Origin: CAYOVG01 sp964407285 | GTDB lineage: Bacteria; Desulfobacterota; Syntrophobacteria; Syntrophobacterales; Syntrophobacteraceae | DNA: 27,045 bases | Assembly (NCBI GenBank): GCA_964407285.1 | Contig: CAYOVG010000046.1 | Location: forward strand, 1 to 27,045 | Direction of reading: 5' to 3' | Made by a program: the position numbers and the translations under genes | The notes under the pieces: model-generated | Databases searched by the model: none | What the model was told of the DNA's origin: nothing | What the model saw: only the letters and a program-made list of their open reading frames with translations | Part shown: piece by piece, positions 22,753-27,045 of the stretch | Layout: each line of letters opens with the position of its first letter | Position numbering within the stretch: the first letter of the stretch is position 1

Positions 22753-23540
22753 ATTCGAACGGTTTCCTTGTGTAGTCGCTTCGGTATGGCCTCAAGGGGC
22801 GGGACTGCCCTGTCGGGAAGCAATCCCCCCTCGCTTTGCGGCAGGTGCGCCATGATGGAGTGGCGAACTTCGGAAATGAGAGCTCCACGGTCCTTATTCG
22901 TAAGGCCGGCCGTGGGGATGGGTTTGCCGACGGTAATCCGTATAACGCCCGGTGCGGGCGTCCAGCCGTGCCTGGGCATAATCCGGTATGAACCGGTTAT
23001 GGTGACGGGGACTATGGGCTGCTTGGATTGCATCGCGAGTATGAAACCGCCCTTCTTGAAATCCTGCAGCATGCCGTCGCGGCTCCTGGTGCCCTCGGGG
23101 AATATGACTATGGATGTTCCGGTGCGCACCTGTTCGGAAGCCCGGCGGATGCTCATGAAGGCCTTTCGCCGGTCCCCGCGGTCGATGGGGATATATCCGA
23201 TGGAATGCATCGCCAGGCCCAGAAACGGGATCCTGAACAACTCCTCCTTGGCGAGCCATCGGAATTGAACCGGCAGTCTCCCGAGGATGGCGAAAATATC
23301 GAACCATCCCTGGTGATTGGACGCATAAATATACGGATGCTCCGGTTCGATATTCTCCAGGCCTTCCACGCGCGCCTCGACTCCGGCTGCCCAAAGGTGC
23401 GCGTTTCCCCACATCCGCCCGCAGAGGTGAGCCAGGTCGGTTCTGCGGAAGAGAACTCCCATGACCGTCGCCATGGAACCGAAAAAAATGGTGAAAAAAA
23501 ACAAACCGGCATAAAAAAGAAACACACGTATCGCTTGCAC
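22749..23540 (-). CDS. plsC: 1-acyl-sn-glycerol-3-phosphate acyltransferase (PlsC family)
   Basis: 263 residues from GTG 23540, with AAGGA 7 bp upstream. It transfers an acyl group to lysophosphatidic acid to make phosphatidic acid for membrane lipids. The catalytic HX4D motif is H76-QGWF-D81 in SNHQGWFDIF, the phosphate-binding motif is FPEGTRSRDG (147-156), and IPIDRGDRRKA and IVPVTITGSYRI complete the pattern. Residues about 5-30 are a hydrophobic membrane helix. It is followed by rnj with a 4-bp overlap. A leader of about 175 nt separates it from its likely promoter and contains a 7-bp GC hairpin (23565-23582). Substrate preference within the family is unproven. Confidence 0.93.
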   Translation of the reverse strand: MQAIRVFLFYAGLFFFTIFFGSMATVMGVLFRRTDLAHLCGRMWGNAHLWAAGVEARVEGLENIEPEHPYIYASNHQGWFDIFAILGRLPVQFRWLAKEELFRIPFLGLAMHSIGYIPIDRGDRRKAFMSIRRASEQVRTGTSIVIFPEGTRSRDGMLQDFKKGGFILAMQSKQPIVPVTITGSYRIMPRHGWTPAPGVIRITVGKPIPTAGLTNKDRGALISEVRHSIMAHLPQSEGGLLPDRAVPPLEAIPKRLHKETVRI

Positions 23541-23564
23541 GTAAATCCTTGATCCTCAATTTCC

Positions 23565-23582
23565 CCGGCAGACCCCTGCCGG
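23565..23582 (-). other. GC-rich hairpin in the plsC leader
   Basis: CCGGCAG-ACCC-CTGCCGG is a perfect 7-bp stem with a tetraloop, 25 nt upstream of the plsC GTG. There is no T-tract, so it is more likely a leader RNA structure than a terminator. Confidence 0.5.
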
Positions 23583-23721
23583 ATTCCAAACCGCTCCGAC
23601 GGGGAGAGGGGGCCCGCAATGAGTTTGGGTCGATAAGATCGCCCCGGACAGTCCCGCAAAAACCCCGCAAACTGCATGAGCGGATCTTCATTGGAATACA
23701 ATGACTTATAATTCGGGTGAA

Positions 23722-23750
23722 AGTGTAAACGCTTTCGCCTCCGGAGTCAA
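23722..23750 (-). promoter_or_regulatory. Sigma70-like promoter of plsC-rnj, overlapped by an operator-like palindrome
   Basis: On the minus strand TTGACT (23750-23745) and TACACT (23727-23722) are 17 bp apart. The imperfect palindrome GAAAGTGTAAACGCTTTC (23719-23736) covers the -10 box and resembles LacI/GalR-type operators (TGTAAACG core). No such regulator gene is in the window, so repression is a guess. Confidence 0.55.
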
Positions 23751-23817
23751 TAATCGGACTTGAATGAATGCGTGAGAGTTGTTGCTGATAATCTGACGGA
23801 TCGGTATTATGATTGCA

Positions 23818-23847
23818 TTGACCGGAAGAGGCATAAAAGCGTATGAT
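23818..23847 (+). promoter_or_regulatory. Sigma70-like promoter for the CMD-kinase operon
   Basis: TTGACC (23818-23823) and TATGAT (23842-23847) are 18 bp apart. Transcription would start near 23854, about 86 nt before ATG 23940. It is back to back with the plsC promoter, with about 70 bp between the two -35 boxes. Confidence 0.45.
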
Positions 23848-23939
23848 ACGTGCTGATCCGGTTTGAAAGAAGGTGCTCGACGGCTTGGATTTGTGCATGG
23901 GATTGGGTGGCCACCCGACGAAACGAAAAGGAGAACCGT

Positions 23940-24287
23940 ATGTATCTGCCGGATATCTATGAGAAATTTTCCGAAAAGTTCCCGAAAGTCCTTGAAGACT
24001 ACCAAAAATTAGGCGCCGCATGCCGGAACGCGGGTCCCATTGAAGATAAGTTCCAGGACCTGATCAAGCTCGGGATCGCCATCGGCGCCAACTCCAGGGG
24101 CGCGGTGATGTCCCAGACCCGCAAAGCGCTTGCGCACGGGGCGACGCCCGAGGAAATCCACCATGTGCTGCTGTTGTCTCTGACGACCACGGGCTTTCCA
24201 AACATGGTGGCTGCAATGGGGTGGGTCAACGAGGTGTTCGGAAGCGAGGGCGCACCTGGCCGTACAGAGGAGAATCGGGATAAATAG
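23940..24287 (+). CDS. Carboxymuconolactone decarboxylase (CMD/AhpD-fold) family protein, no CxxC
   Basis: 115 residues from ATG 23940, with AAGGAG 7 bp upstream. The CMD fold is shown by FQDLIKLGIAIGANSRGAV, SQTRKALAHGATPEEIHHVL and TTTGFPNMVAAMGWVNEVF. AhpD-type peroxidases carry a CxxC and a His in the segment that here reads SRGAVMSQTRKAL; neither is present, and the only Cys is near residue 28, so thiol peroxidase activity is unlikely. Related proteins without the motif are common and uncharacterised. The gene is 16 bp upstream of the sensor kinase and is probably co-transcribed with it. A sensing or ligand-binding role next to the kinase is inference. Confidence 0.82.
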   Translation: MYLPDIYEKFSEKFPKVLEDYQKLGAACRNAGPIEDKFQDLIKLGIAIGANSRGAVMSQTRKALAHGATPEEIHHVLLLSLTTTGFPNMVAAMGWVNEVFGSEGAPGRTEENRDK

Positions 24288-24303
24288 GCTGAACGAGCAG
24301 GAT

Positions 24304-26238
24304 ATGAGTGAGAATAATGCCCGAAGCGATACCCCGCTGGTGCTCGTAGCCGACGATGATCCGGCTATCAGGATTCTTGCGCGGGCGAGCCTCGAGCGGA
24401 TCGGCTTTTCCATCGTGGAAGCCGAGGACGGCGAACGGGCGCTCGCTCTGATTCGAAGCATGCAACCCGGTGTCGTGCTCCTGGATGTCGTGATGCCGAA
24501 GGGGGACGGCTTTTCCGTCTGCCGGGAATTGCGCGGAATCCCCGAGCACGAGCACACTCCCGTGCTCATGATGACGGGCCTGGATGACAACGACTCCATC
24601 AACCGCGCCTACGACGTGGGAGCAACGGATTTTATCACCAAGCCGATCAACTGGGTTATCCTGGGGCACCGGCTGAGATACATGTGGCGCGCGAGCCGTA
24701 TGAACCGCAAGCTTGTCGAGAGCGAGGAGAAGTACCGCGCTCTCGTGGAAACGACCGGCACCGGTTACGTTATTCTCGATGAGACGGGTTGTGTACTGGA
24801 TGCGAACAGGGAATACGTGCGGCTCACGGGGCATGTTGCGTTGGGGGAGATTCTCGGACGGAACGTGGCCGAATGGACTGCGCCCAACGGCTTCGGGGAT
24901 GGTGTCGAAGAAGGCGGGAAACGCCTGCAACAGGGCCATGCCTGCAATTTCGAGGTGCTCTACAGAAATGCCGAGAAGACGTTCATCCCCATCGAGATCA
25001 ACTCCACCGCCCTTCCGACGTCCGAGGGGGTGAGGATCATCTGCCTTTGCAGGGACATTACCGAACGCAAGCGAGCGGAAGAGGCGCTACGGGAAAGCGA
25101 GCGAAGGTTTCGCACGCTGCTGCAGTACGTGCCGACCGTCGCGGTGCAGGGATATGCGGCTGACGGCGCCGTTTCCTATTGGAACGAGGCCAGCGTCAAA
25201 CTCTATGGATACACGTGTGAGGAGGCCTTGGGAAAGAATCTGCTGGAGTTGATCATTCCTCCGTTTATGAGGAGCGAGGCGCGGAAGGTGATTCGACGGA
25301 TGGTCGATACCGGACGGCCCGAACCCGCTGCCGAGTTGCAGTTGATGCGGAAGGACGGTTCGTTGGTGCCGGTTTTTTCCAGCCACGCCGTCGTTCAGAT
25401 ACCCGGCCGGAGTCCCGAATTGTACTGCCTGGATATGGATCTGACCGAGATTAAGCATACCGAGGAGGAATTGCGCAGGGCCCGTGATGGACTGGAGAAA
25501 AAGGTCGAGGAGCGTACGACCGAGTTGATCGAGGCGAACAAGATGTTGACGGAGTCGCAAAAGCAACTGCGTGAGCTGTCTGCCAGGGTCCTCTCGACGC
25601 AGGAGGAGGAGAGAACGAGAATTGCGGGGGAACTCCACGACAGTATCGGCTCGCTGCTCAGCGCCATCAAGTTCGGAGTGGAGAATGCCGTCCAGCGGGC
25701 GGATGATCCGGATGCCCCAGTGTGCTCCGCGTTGAAGGAAGTTATCCCCCTGGTGCAGCAGTGCATCCAGGAAACCCAGCGGATGTACATGGATCTACGT
25801 CCTTCCATACTGGATGATCTGGGGATTGTGTCCACGATAAACTGGTTTTCCAGAAAATTCGAGGCCATGTGTTTCGGAATGCGCGTCGAGATGAAGGTGG
25901 GCATCCAGGAGGATGAGATTCCCGACCGGTTGAAGATCATCATTTTCCGGGTTATCCAGGAGTCTCTGAACAACGCGGCCAAACACAGCAGCGCCGACCG
26001 GGTGCTCCTGTCGCTCGTAAAGACGGAGGAGGAGAAGATAGAACTGATGATTGCCGATAACGGCAACGGGTTCGATTCCAGGTGTTCCAGTTGCGGCCTG
26101 GGACTTGTCAGCATGCAGGAAAGGGTGGATTCCTCGGGCGGCATCTTCTCGATCACTTCCATGAAAGACGCGGGAACGACGGTTCGGGCTTTATGGGACG
26201 CAGACAAACCGGCGCCGGGGGATGCGTCGTCATCCTGA
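24304..26238 (+). CDS. REC-PAS-PAS-HisKA_3 sensor histidine kinase
   Basis: 644 residues, no membrane segment, so cytoplasmic. Residues about 11-125 are a receiver domain with the acidic pocket D17-D19, the phospho-acceptor D61 (VLLDVVMP), T91 and K113. PAS domains lie at about 139-260 and 268-390 (EEKYRALVETTGTGYVILDE; ERRFRTLLQYVPTVAV). A coiled coil (about 385-435) leads to the NarL-type dimerisation domain with H445 in RIAGELHDSIGSLLSAI and the ATPase motifs NNAAKHS, DNGNGF and GLGLVSMQERV. Such kinases usually signal to a LuxR-type DNA-binding regulator, which is not in the window. The N-terminal receiver suggests input from another kinase or a regulatory phosphorelay. A weak AGGA precedes ATG 24304. 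Confidence 0.92.
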   Translation: MSENNARSDTPLVLVADDDPAIRILARASLERIGFSIVEAEDGERALALIRSMQPGVVLLDVVMPKGDGFSVCRELRGIPEHEHTPVLMMTGLDDNDSINRAYDVGATDFITKPINWVILGHRLRYMWRASRMNRKLVESEEKYRALVETTGTGYVILDETGCVLDANREYVRLTGHVALGEILGRNVAEWTAPNGFGDGVEEGGKRLQQGHACNFEVLYRNAEKTFIPIEINSTALPTSEGVRIICLCRDITERKRAEEALRESERRFRTLLQYVPTVAVQGYAADGAVSYWNEASVKLYGYTCEEALGKNLLELIIPPFMRSEARKVIRRMVDTGRPEPAAELQLMRKDGSLVPVFSSHAVVQIPGRSPELYCLDMDLTEIKHTEEELRRARDGLEKKVEERTTELIEANKMLTESQKQLRELSARVLSTQEEERTRIAGELHDSIGSLLSAIKFGVENAVQRADDPDAPVCSALKEVIPLVQQCIQETQRMYMDLRPSILDDLGIVSTINWFSRKFEAMCFGMRVEMKVGIQEDEIPDRLKIIIFRVIQESLNNAAKHSSADRVLLSLVKTEEEKIELMIADNGNGFDSRCSSCGLGLVSMQERVDSSGGIFSITSMKDAGTTVRALWDADKPAPGDASSS

Positions 26239-26603
26239 AAATACCTCTCTCCTTTTCTTCATACCTTTGAGATTATGGTTTATACTCCGGCGCGCTCAAG
26301 CGGAAATTTATAAAAACGCCATTCTTAGGGACTGCCTTTCATCTCTATGTGGCTGCGTCCGAAGAGAACTGGAAATTCACCGCTCTTGATGCATTGAGGG
26401 CCGTCGAGCCCGGAATGAAAGTGATTGTCTCCCGCGGTCGTTGTGGTGAAGAGACCGTTTTCGAATATGTGAAGGGCGGGTTTTGCGGCATCATCCGTAA
26501 GCCCTGCAATATCTAGGGACCGGCCGGGCCGGCGGGCCGGCTGCCGCATGAAACAGTCGTTGAGTAAAAACATTGTTGTTCGTATCCCGATGGAGGATTT
26601 GCG
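26239..26603. other. Intergenic region after the kinase (365 bp)
   Basis: It contains the receiver-domain remnant (26349-26516) and a GC-rich palindromic stretch at 26518-26545 (CCGGCCGGGCCGGCGGGCCGG), which can fold but has no T-tract. Otherwise nothing is visible until the ribosome site GGAGG (26592-26596) of the cytochrome gene. Confidence 0.5.
26349..26516 (+). pseudogene. C-terminal remnant of a response-regulator receiver domain
   Basis: The frame read from about GTG 26349 to TAG 26514-26516 ends ALRAVEPGMKVIVSRGRCGE, TVFEYVKGGFCGIIRKPCNI. This is the last third of a receiver domain of the type that closes hybrid kinases, with KVIVSSGYS changed to KVIVSRGRC and KPY/KPF changed to KPC. 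There is no ATG, no ribosome site and no N-terminal acidic pocket or phospho-Asp. It may have been the C-terminus of a hybrid kinase or a partner of the kinase just upstream. Confidence 0.55.
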
Positions 26604-26954
26604 ATGCGTCTGGTTGTTTCCGCAATGGGGATCTTTCTTGTTCTTTCCGGTATGTCCATGTTCGAGTGTTTGCCCGCGCTCAGTGCTGACGGGGATGGAG
26701 GTGCGGTTTTCAGTTCCCTGAAGTGCGGCTTCTGCCATAAACCCGACCGGAAAGGCGCCGGTCCTTCATTGAAAGAGATTTCCGCGGCTTATGGCGGCAA
26801 CAGCGAAAGCCTCCTGCGGTATTTCAAGGGAGACGCGCCGTCGATCATGGTATCCGAAAAGGCGGGTGTGATGCAATCCGCTCTGGTCAAGATCCGGGGA
26901 TTGTCCGAACCGGAAATGAAGGCTCTTGCCGGTTTTCTTGTCCAGCAGGAGTAG
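26604..26954 (+). CDS. Small secreted class I c-type cytochrome
   Basis: 116 residues. Residues 1-28 are a signal peptide (MRLVVSAMGIFLVLSGMSMF, cleaved near LSA), so the protein is periplasmic. The haem motif is C41-GF-C44-H45, and M82 or M90 (IMVSEKAGVM) is the likely sixth haem ligand. The C-terminal helix LSEPEMKALAGFLVQQ is usual for cytochromes c551/c552-like. One haem only. It would carry single electrons between membrane complexes or to a periplasmic enzyme; the partner is unknown. GGAGG lies 7 bp before ATG 26604. It stands alone in the window, 365 bp after the kinase; a tandem heptamer array begins 4 bp after its stop. Confidence 0.88.
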   Translation: MRLVVSAMGIFLVLSGMSMFECLPALSADGDGGAVFSSLKCGFCHKPDRKGAGPSLKEISAAYGGNSESLLRYFKGDAPSIMVSEKAGVMQSALVKIRGLSEPEMKALAGFLVQQE

Positions 26955-26958
26955 GCGC

Positions 26959-27045
26959 TTGCGGGTTGCGGGTTGCGGGTTGCGGGTTGCGGGTTGCGGG
27001 TTGCGGGTTGGGGGTTGCGGGTTGCGGGTTGGGGGTTGCGGGTTG
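26959..27045 (+). repeat. Tandem heptamer array (TTGCGGG)n, cut by the window end
   Basis: The unit TTGCGGG repeats about 12 times without interruption over 87 bp; two units read TTGGGGG. The array begins 4 bp after the cytochrome stop and runs off the window, so its full length is unknown. Degenerate copies in the opposite orientation occur at 3428-3471 and 7209-7262. The regular G-runs could form G-quadruplex structure on this strand. Confidence 0.92.

Noticed and set aside
21106..23268. 720-codon plus-strand frame opposite rnj and plsC
   Set aside because: RNase J and PlsC motifs are unambiguous on the other strand; the plus frame is a mirror of their codon bias with no ribosome site.
1..27045. 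rRNA, tRNA, riboswitch or complete insertion sequence
   Set aside because: I saw no conserved tRNA arms or T-loop, no rRNA segments, no recognisable riboswitch core, and no transposase gene with terminal repeats. A covariance-model scan would be the decisive test.

Overview
The window looks like a chromosomal segment of a GC-rich, Gram-negative anaerobe of the Desulfobacterota (Deltaproteobacteria). A Syntrophobacter-like organism is my best guess, from general resemblance and not from any search. Supporting signs are an FtsK-LolA gene order (LolA implies an outer membrane), RNase J instead of an RNase E system, a CoA-transferase fused to a GNAT domain, a MoaD/ThiF pair of the kind found beside tungsten enzymes in anaerobes, and a REC-PAS-PAS histidine kinase. 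Most genes look ordinary and vertically inherited. The unusual material lies in two scarred intergenic stretches.

Layout. 1-1681 (+): an unknown protein (5' end cut off by the window), a ThiF/MoeB-like adenylyltransferase and a MoaD/ThiS-like ubiquitin-fold protein ending in GGG. 1754-3486: a mobile-element and defence scar. It holds a truncated tyrosine recombinase with a terminator, a HigA-type antitoxin, a HigB-type toxin broken by one base, its promoter and operator, a gene-start fragment and a solitary CRISPR-repeat-like sequence. 3487-6320 (+): a small methyltransferase, an alpha/beta hydrolase and a UMF1-type MFS permease. 6362-7087 (-): endonuclease V. 7285-9755 (+): threonine ammonia-lyase with an ACT domain, a YggS-type PLP-binding protein and a secreted DUF3124 protein. 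9783-10221: a second broken toxin-antitoxin locus (UPF0175 antitoxin with a frameshift and a nonsense codon, then a truncated PIN toxin).

10276-13159 (-): a CoA-transferase/GNAT fusion followed by an overlapping gene for a PD-(D/E)XK-like protein. 13535-14905 (-): a D,D-carboxypeptidase. 15298-20749 (-): ftsK, lolA, nadA and pdxA in one direction. 21049-23540 (-): plsC and rnj, overlapping by 4 bp, behind a good sigma70-type promoter. 23940-26954 (+): a carboxymuconolactone-decarboxylase family protein, a REC-PAS-PAS-HisKA_3 kinase, the remnant of a receiver domain, and a small c-type cytochrome. The window ends inside a tandem array of the heptamer TTGCGGG. Degenerate copies of that heptamer also lie in front of the methyltransferase and threonine ammonia-lyase genes.

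Together the genes cover cofactor supply (NAD, PLP, probably a pterin or sulfur-carrier cofactor), envelope upkeep (LolA, PlsC, D,D-carboxypeptidase), chromosome segregation and RNA decay (FtsK, RNase J), and CoA-thioester or 2-oxobutyrate metabolism that would suit a propionate-type metabolism. I found no rRNA, tRNA, intact mobile element or intact defence system. The best leads are the two decayed toxin-antitoxin loci, the orphan CRISPR-like repeat, the Asp at the catalytic Glu position of the CoA-transferase, and the overlapping nuclease-like gene.
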